From NCBI GenBank assembly GCA_963575745.1, contig CAUYUJ010015740.1, forward strand, positions 251,332 to 315,331: a stretch of DNA of 64,000 nucleotides, in the 5' to 3' direction. This document shows positions 1 through 10,572 of this stretch, one piece after another; the first letter of the stretch is position 1; each line of letters begins with the position of its first letter. Source of the DNA: Prorocentrum cordatum (taxonomy: Eukaryota; Sar; Dinophyceae; Prorocentrales; Prorocentraceae). The notes under the pieces were generated by a model. It was not told the DNA's origin and did not search any database. It worked only from the letters and a program-made list of their open reading frames with translations. A program made the position numbers and the translations under genes.

Positions 1-1240
1 CAACCACATATTCCGCGGTAATTCCTAGTCAACCGAAGTTTGAGCGGCCAGCAATTGACGCACCAGTCCAGCTCTGCCCTTATGACGAGGGTTGTGAAAT
101 GGAGGCGTATATGCCAGAGAAGTGGAAGGATGAGCAGGAGGAGGGATAGGTCCCTCTTCCGGCGTGGTGCCCGCGGTGACGTCTCCAGACGTCCAGCGTC
201 GTTGTTGTTCACTTGTTTTCTTATGCTCATGCGTTAATGTTTATTGTTGATAGTTGTTTTTCTTATGCTGTGGAGAGTGACTTGTGTTGATCCGCCCTCA
301 CTGGTGCCCATTATTTGTCATTTGAAATGCCCCCCAGGGCTGGACCATGTTTTTTGTCTGGGGAAGTCCTGATGCTCAGACTGTGCCCTTGGCCCGCCGC
401 AACAGCACAGGCTCCCGCTTCAGACTTCCTCATTTCCTCACAATGTATTCAGGCATCGCGCTGTTGCTGGAGACTCTCCTGCAAAGTCCTCGAGAATCGC
501 GCTCTCGCTTGGGACTTCCTCGCACGTTGCTCGGGCGCTGCGCCCCCGAGGTCCAGCAGTCGCGCTCTCGCAGGAGACCCCCTCGAGGTCTACTCGGGAA
601 TCGTGCTCTCGCCTGAGACTCCGCACTGCGACGAAGACCGCTCGACGTGCCCCGGCCGCGCGACCCGCCCGTCGGGCTCCGCCCGCCCGTTCTCCGCGTT
701 CTCACCAGGGGCCCGGGCGCCCGACACCCGCCCGTGAAGGCTCCGCCTCCGCCCGCCTGCTTGAGAATGTTCTGCCCGACCCGCCCGCCCGGGCCCGCCC
801 GCCCGGGGCCCGCCCGGCGGGGCCCGCCCGCCCGACCCGCCCGCTCGAGTGCCGCGTCCGCCCGACCCGCCCGTCGGGGGTCCGCCCGCCCAGGCGGTCC
901 GCCTGCCCGACCCGCCCGCGGGCGTCCGCGCGCCAGCCTTCCTGCTCCTTTTTCCTTGTTCCTCCTCTCGCGGATGTCGTGTCGTCCTCAGCCTTCCTTC
1001 CTCTTGCCCCCCCGTTCCTCTTCGTTTCCTCCTCCGTTCCTCCTCCTCTCTCCTTCTTTATCTGTGCCTCCTCTTCGTATTTGTTTTGGAAGCCGCGCCA
1101 ACCACGTGTGACAGGCAAGGAAGATATGCCCCCGAAGGGGATGGGATCGAAGACGAGCATAGCGGATATCAAGGGTTTGAGATATACATCTAGAGTGACC
1201 AGCTGCATGAACAGTTAGCAGCGAGGAGCGAATAGTCTTA
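1..1240. other. No supported gene; GC-rich C/G tract
   Basis: I see no supportable gene. Positions about 650-930 are a low-complexity run built from CCCGCCCG words, which keeps several frames open on both strands without protein-like composition. Positions 930-1090 are a pyrimidine-rich tail of TCC and CTCC words. Confidence 0.5.
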
Positions 1241-2780
1241 ATAGTATAGTTGCAAGAACGTTGTATACGTTGGCACGTGTGTAAATGTATCTGTAGGTAC
1301 ACATCTAATTTGTGCAGGAACTGGTGCCCCCCCAAAACCGGGGCCCTGAACCTCTAGTTTGGGAACGGGGCCACCTGGACTTTTCCCCCGACTTTGAAAA
1401 CAACCCCGAGGCCCTCCTGGATAGGCCCAGGAAGCCCGCAGACCTACAACAAAAACAAATGACACGAGTAGGCGCCCAAGACAGGCCAAGAGGGCCCCAA
1501 AACGGCCCCAGGGCAGCAACTAAACTCGGCCAGCAATTCGAATTCACAAGCATTCAAAGTATCACAGGAGCTATGCCACAACGCGTCGGCTTGGGCAGCC
1601 GGCATGGATTGTTACCGGTGTCTAGGGCTGATCCCGTCGAGCCGCATTGACGACCTGCGCGTTGCCAGGACCAGAGTTGCATTCGAAACCGCATCAATGA
1701 CGTGCCGGGTTCGACATTCCTTGTGGTCGGCACCGCAGAGTGCCCAATCATGGAATTTAGAAATGTGCCAGGCGGCTCAGACGCACACGAACCACGACTT
1801 CGCCGACTATGGTTCGCGGCTTCAGCTGTTGGATGCACGCGATGACTTGATTCACGCTCTGTTGTTTTTGGACCCCCACTTGGGGTACGCCAGACAGTTG
1901 CCAGAGACAAGCTGGCTGATGGCGCTCGTGGTCGAGATCAGGTGGTCACAGGGGCCCTTGGTCTGTGCCACAGACAGCGAGGAGGTAAGCCAAGGATGGT
2001 GGGCTTGGAGAACAAATTGGATGCTGCTCCAGGAAACTGGGCGTCACGTCACAGTCTGCCCAGTGCTCGAGTGTGGGCTGGCCTGGTGCATGATGGTGGC
2101 AGGCATTATGTGTGGAACGCCTCGCCGGAGTGGCGCGCCGCGAACGCTGTAGCCTCCGAGGTCCAGCAGGTGCGAGCGCAGCAAATCGAGGCATACGTCA
2201 ACCTCATAAGAAAACGGTTCCTTCGGGCGGCGCTCGAGGCCACCACGCATGAGGCGCAGGAGCCGTCTGGGTGCCGCTGCTGTTGCTGGTCCTCCACCTC
2301 CCCCATGCCCTTCCGCAGTGGACCTTTCCAGCGCCGGCCACGTTCTTGGGTGGCAGACCTGTTGGGGCTCCACGGCGGCGGAGACTGCATGTTTCGTTTC
2401 TTTCGCAAGTCGAATGCTTTCGGTTAGAGCACTGTTCCAGTCATGTGTCCAGGGAGGGGTGGCGTTTACATCTCGTTGGGCGATGGGCCCGTCACGTGCG
2501 CACAGATCATGATGTTTCGCAGAACTTTGCCCTTCTGATTTTGCGGCTCTTGAGGGTGCTGTAGCTGACGCCAGTTGCGTGGGCCAGCCCCGGTTTGTCG
2601 AATATGTTTGACCACGACAATACGGGGCTGTATCGGTCGACATTCCAGAACCCTCACACCCAGAATATTCGGTAAAATTGATAAGCAGGTTCGAGTTTCT
2701 TTTATTCGAGATTCGCTTCGCAATCGGTATCGCCTCACCTCGCCTCCCTCGATCTCTCTCTATCTCTCCCTCCTCCTTCC
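1241..2780. other. Unassigned region with weak open frames
   Basis: Open frames on both strands reach 160-200 codons (for example 1604-2152 and 1942-2427 on +, 2044-2643 on -). None shows a domain or a motif I recognise. The piece around 2155-2260 on + (a VQQVRAQQIEAYVNLIRKRF-like stretch) is the most protein-like part and could be an old exon, but I cannot support a gene model. Confidence 0.3.
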
Positions 2781-2786
2781 GCTATT

Positions 2787-2807
2787 CCGTAGCCATTTTG
2801 GCCCACG
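2787..2807 (+). other. Relict dinoflagellate spliced leader (outer copy)
   Basis: The 21 bases match the 3' 21 nt of the dinoflagellate spliced leader at 19 positions (CCGTAGCCATTTTGGC conserved, then CCACG in place of TCAAG). An SL in genomic DNA ahead of coding sequence is the known mark of a trans-spliced mRNA that was reverse-transcribed and reinserted. The PPR retrocopy begins 140 nt downstream, a plausible 5' UTR length. Confidence 0.75.
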
Positions 2808-2823
2808 CCATTTTGTTTCAATG
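2808..2823 (+). other. Second, truncated spliced-leader relict in tandem
   Basis: Directly abutting the outer relict is CCATTTTGTTTCAATG, which aligns with the truncated leader CCATTTTGGCTCAAG with two substitutions and one inserted T. A copy that starts at CCATTTTG is what results when a later transcript is trans-spliced at the AG inside an earlier relict. The order here (full leader, then truncated leader) therefore suggests at least two rounds of mRNA recycling. Confidence 0.65.
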
Positions 2824-2946
2824 CTCGGAGCAAAGTTCGTTCGAGCCTTGACTCGATTGTGTGGCAGCTCCCTGAATGATCTTCGTGAATGCTAGGCATC
2901 CCTGAGTCGACTCTCCTCAGACAGATGTCTTTCAATATTATTCTGG

Positions 2947-3510
2947 ATGTTGGACATCTGCCGAGGATCACGGGAAGAACACAATTCTTTCGCAGTGGCC
3001 ATCAAGAAGTGTTCGAGGGCGAAGCAATGGAGTGCAGCGCTATCGCTTTTGCGCGAAGCGTCTGCGTTGCGTTCGAAAGTTAGTCCAGGCTGTTACATTT
3101 CGCTTGTCAGCATATGTAGTAAGGGAAGGCAGTGGCAACGGGCTCTTGCGCTGCTCAGCGAGATGTGGGCGGCAAAGGTGGAACCCGACGTCGTTGGCTT
3201 CAACGCCGGGGTCAACGCCTGCGAGAAAAGCAAGCAGTGGCAGCGGGCCTTGGGGCTGCTCGTCGAGATGTGGGCGGCGAGGCTGGAGCCCGACGTCATC
3301 AGCTACAGCGCTGGGATCAGCGCGTGCGCGAAAGGCGAGCAGTGGCAGCAGGCGCTCGCGCTGCTCAGCCAGATGCGGGGGGCGTGCATCGAGGCCGACA
3401 CGATCTGCTGCAACGCCGGGATCAGCGCGTGCGAGAAGGGCGAGCAGTGGCAGCGGGCTCTCGGGCTGCTGGGCGAGATTTGGGCGGCGAAACTCCAGCC
3501 CGACGTCACC
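2947..3510 (+). pseudogene. Pentatricopeptide-repeat protein, truncated retrocopy
   Basis: From the ATG at 2947 the frame encodes about five PPR-type 35-residue helical repeats. Each carries a version of the core FNAGISACEKGEQWQRAL followed by LLxEMWAAKLEPDV, first diverged (residues 14-50) and then regular to residue 188. PPR proteins bind RNA sequence-specifically, mostly in organelles; this exact repeat style is very abundant in dinoflagellates. The repeats stop abruptly at a PDVT motif near 3510, after which the open frame runs into Arg/Gly-rich low complexity and (GGA)n. No organelle-targeting sequence is evident. Tandem spliced-leader relics lie 124-160 nt upstream, and no introns are seen, so I read this as a 3'-truncated retroposed copy. 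It could still be transcribed. Usual family members have more repeats. Confidence 0.7.
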
Positions 3511-3680
3511 CAGACCACACGCTTTTTGGATTCGCGGGTCGAAAGGGCACCTCTTCCGGTCGAAGCTGAGCGCGCCGCGGGAAGCTGGAATCAACAAAAA
3601 AGGGGGGGAAGGGAAGGAGCGCAGCCTCACGGCGAGGCCAGGAGGAGGCGAAGCCTCGGGATCAGCTCCAGACCACACGC
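3510..3680. repeat. Insertion bounded by 13-bp direct repeats
   Basis: CCAGACCACACGC occurs at 3510-3522 and again at 3668-3680. The first copy coincides with the point where PPR similarity ends, so the 145 bp between may be an insertion with target duplication. The sequence inside has no recognisable coding content. Confidence 0.4.
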
Positions 3681-3904
3681 ACTCCATGGGGGCATCGCAT
3701 GCGAGGAGCACGCCCGGCGCACTCTGCTCCGTCCGGCCGCTGGCGGCTTCTCTGTGGTGCTGCGGTCACGCGGTGGGCCACGGGCCGCCCCCCGGGGCCC
3801 GAAAAAGCGCGACGCCGGCGGCGCCCCCGGCGTGCCGCTCTTCGGAGCGGGCCGCACAGCGCCCTCAGCGCTGGAAGGGGCACCTGAGCGCTGGAGGGCG
3901 ATCC

Positions 3905-3943
3905 ACCAGAGGGGCAGGAGGAGGAGGGGGGGGACGAGGAGGA

Positions 3944-3974
<31 letters not shown>

Positions 3975-4032
3975 GAGGAGGAGGAGGAGGAGGAGGAGGA
4001 GGAGGAGGAGGAGGAGGAGGAGGAGGAGGAGG
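3905..4032 (+). repeat. (GGA)n purine tract
   Basis: An almost pure GGA repeat. The same class recurs at many sites in the window. It yields spurious poly-Gly, poly-Arg, poly-Glu, poly-Ser, poly-Pro and poly-Leu frames. Confidence 0.9.
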
Positions 4033-4609
4033 ACCCCAGGACTTGCCAGTGCTCTTCGCTTCTCCACCTCTTCGCGACCACCTTACCCCGGCACGGCCTG
4101 GGAGTCGCCAGAGGCGCCTCCACGATGTTCCCAAGGCGGCCCCAAGAGGGCCTTGTGATAGCACCAGGGCGCCACATCAAGACGACCCCAGGAGAGCCCC
4201 AGGACGGCCCCAGAGCGCTCTGGACTGGAAAGCCCAAGGCGGCTTGGGAGGGCCCGCAGACGGCCTGGGGGGACCCCAGGGGGCGACATGACGGTCCAGG
4301 AAGCCCCTTGGAGACTCCCACCACTCCCACCACGGCCCATATGTCCAGCAGCAGCAGGGGCAGCCGCCATGAGCAGCCAGCAGCAGCAAGCATTAACCGC
4401 AGGAAGCAATTAAGAACCCCCCCCCCCCCCCCCCCCCCCCCCCTCTCCGGCGAAAGTATAACGCATCCAGCACCCTGGAGGCGTTATCCTGGCACCTCGC
4501 AGTCTTTGAGAAGATCGGAGAGAGGGAGGGAGGGAGGGAAGTGCGGGCCCACATTGCGAGGATGTCTCAAGCGACGCGTGTGCTTCATCGCCGCGGGGGG
4601 CCCCCCCCG

Positions 4610-4815
4610 TAGGACGCCCCCATAGGACTCACTCAGAAGACTCCCCCCCAGGACTCCCCCATAGGACCTCTCCCCTAGGACTTCCCCATAGGCCTTCCCC
4701 ATCGGACCCCCCCCCCATAGGACTCCCCCGTGGGATTCCCCCATAGGACTCCTCCATAGAACTCCCTCATAGGACCCCCCCATAGAACTCACCCACAAGA
4801 TTTCCCATAGGATGT
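4610..4815 (+). repeat. Minisatellite of CCCCCATAGGACT units
   Basis: About 13-bp degenerate units related to CCCCCATAGGACT are repeated roughly fifteen times. It follows a poly-C run at about 4418-4443 and a hairpin at 4452-4492 with the words ATAACGC and GCGTTATCCTGG, which recur at 9.6, 16.5 and 20.9 kb. Confidence 0.75.
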
Positions 4816-4915
4816 GTCAGAGCAGTTCTCGAGGATGTCTCAGGCGAAGCGTTTGTTTCCGAACCACACGGAAGCCAGATTGCGAGAGTGTTTCAGGCGG
4901 TTTGCTTGCGTCGGC

Positions 4916-5133
4916 ACGCAGACTCTCGGGCCGGGCGAAAGGGGGGGATTGGGAAAGGGGGGGTTACGGAATTTGCTGCATGCAGCTGGTTTCGGCCTCA
5001 CCGAGGGGCCCATTCCTCGATACATGGCCGCCTCCGGCGCCGGGAGGCGCCGAGAAAATCAGCTACGTGAGCTGATTCTCAAACCCCCCCTTTGCTATCC
5101 CCCCCTTTCGCCCGACCCGAGACTCGTCTGCGT
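4916..5133. repeat. Fold-back with G-rich/C-rich arms
   Basis: The left arm 4916-4963 (ACGCAGACTCTCGGG, then GGGCGAAAGGGGGG) is the imperfect reverse complement of 5084-5133. Inside the 120-bp loop is a second hairpin, AATCAGCT-ACGTG-AGCTGATT, at 5056-5076. The long G and C runs form the stem, so a G-quadruplex is an alternative structure. Confidence 0.6.
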
Positions 5134-5248
5134 TCGTAGCAGACGGATTCTCAGGCTTCTCGCGTCCGCAGCGTTCAGGCTGTCAGGCTAACCCTCAGGG
5201 TCTCAGGGTCTCACCCTCCAGCCCCTCGGCCTCCAGCCCTCTGCAGCG

Positions 5249-7217
5249 ATGGCCGACGCCAGCGCCGTCAGCGCCCTCAGCGCCTCGGTCGCCGTGCTCT
5301 TCGCCTGGGCCGTCCAGAGGTCTCAGGCGGAGCTCTTCCTCAGCGCGGTCCAGGTGATTATCCTCGCGGTCGCGCTCAGGGTGCTGCACCAGCTCCTGGG
5401 GCGCCTCAGCGACGAGGCTTGGACCCTCAGCGGGATCGCGCAGCGGCTGAGCTTCGTCGAGGTCAGGCTCATGTGTCTAGAGTTCAGCCCGTACGAGTGC
5501 AGCAGGCAGATGCGTCAGGCCGAGGAGGAGGAACAGGAGGAGGCGGCGGAGGAGGGGGGGGAGGGGGAGGAGGAGGAGGGGGAGGAGGAGGAGGAGGAGG
5601 AGGAGGAGGAGGAGGAGGAGGAGGAGGAGGAGGAGGAGGAGGGAGGAGAGGGGACGAGGGGGAGGGCGGGACTGGGAGGAAGAGCTAGGGAAGACGTATG
5701 CATAGCTACGAATAGCATGGGAGGTGTTAGTGGGAATAGGCAGGGATAGGTAGGAATAGGTAAGAATAGCTAGAGTAGGCAGGAATAGGTAGGACTAGCT
5801 AGGGATAGGCAGGAATAATTAGGCAAGAGAGGAATATATATAATAGGCAGGAATAAGAATAATAATAGCTAGGAATAGGGAAGCGTAGCTAGAAATAGGA
5901 CAAGCTAGGAATCCGAATAGCTAGAATAGGCAGGGATAGGAATATCTAGGAATAGGAATAGCTAGAATATGCAGTAATAGGAATAGGTAGGAATAGGTAG
6001 AATAGGCAGGAATAGGCAGGAATAGGTGGGACTGGGAGCAATAGCTCGAATCGGCAGGAATAGGTAGGAATACGTAGGAATAGGTAGAGTAGGCAGGAAT
6101 GGGTGGCAAGAGTCAGGAATGGGCAGGAATAGGCAGGAATAGGAATAGCTAGAATAGGCAGGAATATGAATAGGAATAGCTAGAATTCGGAATAGCTAGA
6201 CATATGTAAAGCTAGGAATACGAATAGCTAGAATAGGCAGGAATAAGAATAGCTAGGAATAGGAAAAGCTAGAATAGGCAAGAATAGGAATATTTAGGAA
6301 TAGTTAGAGTAGGCAGGAATATGCAGGAATAGGTGTGACTGGGATGAACAACAAGAATCGGCAGGAATATGTAGGAATACCTGGGAATTGATGGGGGGGG
6401 CTAGGACTCGCTAGGAATAGCAATAAATAAGTAGGAGTGTTGGAAGAGGTAGGAACTGTTCGGAATATGTCGGAATAGCTAGGGGGCGCTAAAAAGTGCG
6501 TAGGAATAGGCAGGGATGTACAGGAATACGTAGGGATGGCAAAGGATTTGTAGGAATATCTAGGAGTAGCTAGGACGAGGTAGGAATGAATACATACGTA
6601 GGAAGGCGTGGGAATATTTAGGTGCTGGTAAGAATTTGTATTTTGGAATACGTAGGAGTAGGTAGGCATAACTATATTGGAATTGCCATGGAAAAAGGTA
6701 AGAGTCGGTCGAACAAGCTAGGAATCTGTAGGAACACATTGGTATACGTAGGGCTAAGTAAGCTAGGAAAAGGGGAACGGGGGGGGAGGAGGAGGAAGAG
6801 GAGGGGGAGGAAGAGGAGGAGGAGGAGGGGGAGGAGAGTGAGGGGGAGGAGGTGGCCGGGCTACAGCAGCAGTAGCAGCTTCAGGCCGTCGAGAGCTGGG
6901 ACCCGCAGCGGGACGCCAGCTACGCGTCCCGCCAGCTCTTCCAGTACTCAGCGAAGTACGCGAGGAACTTCTTTCAGCGGACGGCCACTCCAGTGACGTC
7001 AGCGCAGCTGTCGGCGATCATCAACTTCAGCCTCGAGAACGCCCAGCAGACTCCTGCGAACATCCAGACGATTCAGGCCCAGCTCGCGGCCTCGTGGCAG
7101 CAGGAGTTCCACTGCATCACGGGTCAGTACGACCCCACAGCGACGAGCGTCAGCGCAGCGGCCGCGGCTCAGGGCGTGGAGGCGATCAGGATTGACTTCT
7201 ACGCTTTGACGAATTGA
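5249..7217 (+). CDS. Two-exon gene, unknown small membrane-associated protein
   Basis: Exon 1 runs 5249-5518 and exon 2 runs 6876-7217 (stop TGA), giving about 203 residues. Exon 1 starts at an ATG in good context and encodes two hydrophobic helices (about residues 5-20 and 28-48), then a basic-acidic segment ending in CSRQMRQ. The frame afterwards is only poly-Glu from (GAG)n. A GC donor after CAG at 5519 and an AG acceptor at 6874-6875 join in phase 0 to a Gln-rich, clearly protein-like exon (LQAVESWDPQRDASYASRQ to IRIDFYALTN). GC-AG introns are normal in dinoflagellates. I do not recognise the family. The splice model is inference; exon 2 taken alone is the best supported part. The intron is filled with (GAG)n and minisatellite. 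Confidence 0.5.
5519..6875 (+). repeat. Repeat-filled intron with TAGGAATAGG minisatellite
   Basis: The interval between the two exons consists of (GAG)n at 5520-5650, about 1 kb of degenerate 10-bp units around AGGAATAGGT/AGGAATAGCT (5735-6770), and a second (GAG)n block at 6785-6855. Stops occur throughout. I see no coding content. Confidence 0.8.
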
Positions 7218-7260
7218 GCGCTCCCTCAGGAGCGCTCGCGAGCTCGCAGCGGGACGGGGG

Positions 7261-7395
7261 GGCAGGGGGTTGGAAGGAGCGAGGAGGAGGATGAGGAGGA
7301 GAAGGAGGAGGAGGATGGGGGAGGAGGAGGAGGAGGAGGGGAGGAGGCGGAGGAGGAGGCGGAGGAGGAGGAGGAGGAGGAGGAGGAGGGGACGC
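7261..7395 (+). repeat. (GAG)n tract
   Basis: An imperfect (GAG)n block directly downstream of the stop codon at 7217. Confidence 0.85.
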
Positions 7396-7484
7396 ACCCT
7401 TTGTAAAGTTTTACCTCCGCCTGCTTTGTATTTTGTTTTTTTTTTGAGCTGGTTCGATGAAAGTTTAAGTTTATATGCATGTAG

Positions 7485-7680
7485 TTTCGATGTAGTTTCG
7501 ATGTAGTTTACATCGGAACTACATGTAGTTTCGATGTAGTTTCGATGTAGTTTACATCGAAACTACATGCAGGTTCGATGTAGTTTCGATGTAGTTTCGA
7601 TGTAGTTTCGATGTTGCTTCGATGTAGTTTCGATGTAGTTTCGATGTTGTTTCGATGTAGTTTCGATGTAGTTTCGATGT
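7485..7680 (+). repeat. TTTCGATGTAG minisatellite with fold-back
   Basis: 11-bp units TTTCGATGTAG are repeated about fifteen times. Two stretches invert (ACATCGAAACTACATG), so the block can form hairpins. Confidence 0.85.
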
Positions 7681-7725
7681 AGGAGGAGGAGGAGGAGGAG
7701 GATGGGGGAGGAGGATGGAGGCGAT

Positions 7726-7880
7726 CTCAGCATTTCAGGGAAGAGGAGGCGAGCTCAGCCTTTCGTTGAGGAAGCCTTCAACGACTTTTCAAGTCAGCGC
7801 CTCAGCGCTTTGTCGGTCGCAGTTCCCTTCGCGCCGGTTAGCTGAGGACTCGCTCAGCGTTTCAGAATCGGGTGCTAAGC
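7726..7880 (+). repeat. Diverged copy of the 19.7/20.0-kb repeat
   Basis: The words GGCGATCTCAGC, CAGCGCTTTGTCGG and GAGGACTCGCTCAGCG occur in the same order as in the two closely similar copies at 19.68 and 19.99 kb. It ends in GGTGCTAAGCTAACGCC, which is shared with the hairpin family at 9.63 kb. Confidence 0.55.
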
Positions 7881-8009
7881 TAACGCCACGGTGGCCTTCT
7901 TCTGAGCCACGTCAGAGGCTTTTCTTGGACGTGCTTTCAGTGCTCTGCTCTTTGCTCAGACCGCAGTCCAAGCCGCCGCCCGAAAAAAATCTCACTGCGT
8001 GGAGCTCCC

Positions 8010-9185
8010 CATATGTGCATCTCATATTTCTGAACTACTATTACTATTACTATTATTATTACTATTACTATTACTATTACTATTACTATTACTATTACTA
8101 TTTCTATTACTATTACTAGTACTATTACTATTACTAGTACTACTATTATTACTATTACTAGTACTATTACTATTACTATTACTATCACTATTACTAATAC
8201 TATTAAAAGTACTATTACTATCACTATTACTATTAGTATTAGTATTACTATTACTATTGCTATTACTAGTACTATTACTATTACTATTACTAATACTATT
8301 ACTATATCTATTACTACTACTATTACTATTACTATTGCTATTACTATTACTATTACTATTACTATTACCATTATTAGTACTATTACTATTACTATGACTA
8401 TTACTATTACTATTAAGTATTACTGTTATTATTACTATTACGAGTACTATTACTATTACTATTACTCTTACTATTGCTATTACTATTACTATTACTAATA
8501 CTAGTAAAAATACTATTACTATTACTATTACTATTACTATTACTATTACTATTACTATTACTATTACTATTATTATTACTATTACTATTACTATTACTAT
8601 TACTATTTCTATTACTGTTACTATTACTATTACTATTACTATTACTATTACTACTACTATTACTATTACTACTACTAGTACTATTACTATTACTATTACT
8701 ACTACTATTACTAATACTAGTACTATATCTATTACTATTACTATTACTATATTACTATTACTATTACTATTACTATGACTATGACTATGACTATGACTAT
8801 TACTATTACTATTACTATTACTATTACTATTACTATTACTATTACTATTACTATTGCTATTGCTATTACTATTACTATTACCATTACTATTACTATTACT
8901 ATTATTATTACTATTACTATTACTAATACTATTAAAATTACCATTACTATTACGATTGCTATTACTATTACTATTACTATATCTATTACTATTACTATTT
9001 ACTATTTCTATTTCTATTACTGTTACTATTACTATTACTATTACTATTACTAGTATTACTACTATTACTATTACTATTACTATTACTAGTACTAGTACTA
9101 GTACTAGTATTATTACTATTACTATTACTATTACTATTACTATTACTATTACTATTACCATATGTGCATCTCATATTTCTGAACT
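8010..9185. repeat. (TATTAC)n tract bounded by 27-bp direct repeats
   Basis: About 1.1 kb of TATTAC hexamers with scattered variants. The flanking sequence CATATGTGCATCTCATATTT, continuing CTGAACT, is present on both sides, at 8010-8036 and 9159-9185. The tract therefore looks inserted into, or copied with, a duplicated unique sequence. Confidence 0.9.
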
Positions 9186-9189
9186 GCCA

Positions 9190-9600
9190 TAGTGAGCGTC
9201 GGTCTTTCAGTGTCTGGCTATAGTGAGATTCCCACAGACATTCCTATGGAGATTCCTATGAGGATTCCGATGGGGGCTCCGATGAAGATTCATATTCCCA
9301 TGGAGGTTCCTATGGACGTGCTCCTCTGGATATTCATACGGTTAATATTCCAATGGATGTTCTCATGGATTCTTCAGGAGGCCTCAGCACCCTTAGCTTG
9401 TCTTATGATGTCTGTGGTTTTTTCATTTGATTTTCCCAGGTTTTCCATGTCTTTCTGTGATTTTTCATATGTTTTCTCAGATGTTCCATGGTTTCCATAT
9501 TTTTTCTTACAAGCTCTGGCTTGGTTTTTTTGTATTTCTTCTTAGTTGTTTTGGGGGTATTCTTTGGGTACACAATGGCCCACTCGCACTGCGGCGTGGG
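9190..9600. repeat. AT-rich degenerate short repeats, no gene
   Basis: 9225-9390 is a degenerate 12-bp repeat around ATTCCTATGGAG. 9415-9520 repeats words such as TTTTCCATGTCT and TTTTCATATG. The open frame 9192-9545 is a product of these repeats. Confidence 0.5.
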
Positions 9601-9620
9601 AATATTTTTTGGCCCTGCCG

Positions 9621-9828
9621 GGTGCTAAGATAACGCCACGGTGCGTGGCGGGGCGTTATCCTGGGATGGACCACCCCACAGGATGGCCGAAAATAATTAA
9701 TGTTTCAATACGGATATCAATAAGAATTTGTTAGGAGAGGGACGATGAGGAGAATCAGAAAAAGGAGACTTGTAGTGGACGGTAAGGAGAGCGTGTGAAC
9801 CTGCAGTCGCTGGGTACGAGCTATTACT
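9621..9828 (+). repeat. 200-bp repeat, copy 1
   Basis: Nearly identical to 16472-16674. It has a hairpin (GATAACGCCACG / GGGCGTTATC), an AAATAATTAATG stretch and a tail (TGGACGGTAAGGAG joined to AGCGTGTGAACCTGCAG). The tail reproduces two separated parts of the transposase-like exon 2 (12763-12776 and 12844-12872) with the 67 bp between them missing. It leads directly into (TATTAC)n. Confidence 0.8.
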
Positions 9829-10064
9829 ATTACTATATCTATTACTATTACTATTACCATTTCTATTACTACTATTATTACTATTACTATTACTATATCT
9901 ATATATATATATATATATATTACTATTACTATTACTATTACTAATACTATTACTATTACTATTACCATTCTTACTACTATTACTATTACTATTACTATTA
10001 CTGTTACTATTACTATTACTATTACTATTACTATTACTATTACTATTACTGCTACTATAACTAT
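9828..10064 (+). repeat. (TATTAC)n tract
   Basis: A second hexamer tract beginning immediately after GGGTACGAG. Contains a short (AT)n core at 9900-9920. Confidence 0.9.
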
Positions 10065-10065
10065 C

Positions 10066-10400
10066 GAGGGCGCGTTTTTGGAAAAGGACGCCGCCGACCT
10101 CCTCGGGGTCTCCCTCGAGCCCCCCTTTCGGGAGCCCCAACGGTTCACACCTCGGGGTCCCCGCCGTCAAGGCGCCTCCCTCAGGGCTCACCCAGAGGCC
10201 CCCTCAGGAGCTCCACGCTGGCGCGCAGCAGGCGAGAGCACGTATTTGAAAAGGCAGCCGCCGACCTCCTCGGGGTCTCCCTCAAGCTCCCCTTCGGGAG
10301 CCCCAAAGGTCCACACCTCGGGGTCCCCGCCGTCAAGGCGCTTCCCTCAGGGTTCTCCAGAGGGCGCCTCAGAAGCTCCACGTTGCTACGTTGCAGGCGA
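10066..10400 (+). repeat. Two tandem copies of a 168-bp unit
   Basis: 10066-10233 and 10234-10400 align end to end (shared GCCGCCGACCTCCTCGGGGT and CACCTCGGGGTCCCCGCCGT). The start of a third copy may follow at 10405. Function unknown; it lies just upstream of the transposase-like gene. Confidence 0.75.
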
Positions 10401-10572
10401 GCACAAGACGGCCGCCGACCTCAGGCCTGAGCCTGGGCCTGAGCCTGAGCCGGACTGGCCGCGGGCTCAGGGGCGCGTCCTGTGAAGCCGACCGCGTCCT
10501 CCGCCTCACCCCCCTCCCCCGTCCTCCTCCGTAGTCATCCTGGCTTCAGAGGTGGCTCAGACATCCCAGGCC

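Noticed and set aside
3662-4400. Poly-Ser/Pro/Leu/Arg frames around 3.9-4.05 kb
   Set aside because: Generated by (GGA)n; the frames differ only by phase and strand of the same repeat.
8036-9158. Telomere-like repeat
   Set aside because: TATTAC does not match the TTTAGGG-type repeat known for dinoflagellates, and the tracts are interstitial with unique flanks.
8022-9161. Long Ile/Val/Ser/Asn and Leu/Tyr/Thr frames in (TATTAC)n tracts, also at 12.7-14.5 and 16.7-17.5 kb
   Set aside because: The hexamer has no stop in several frames, so the open frames follow from the repeat alone.
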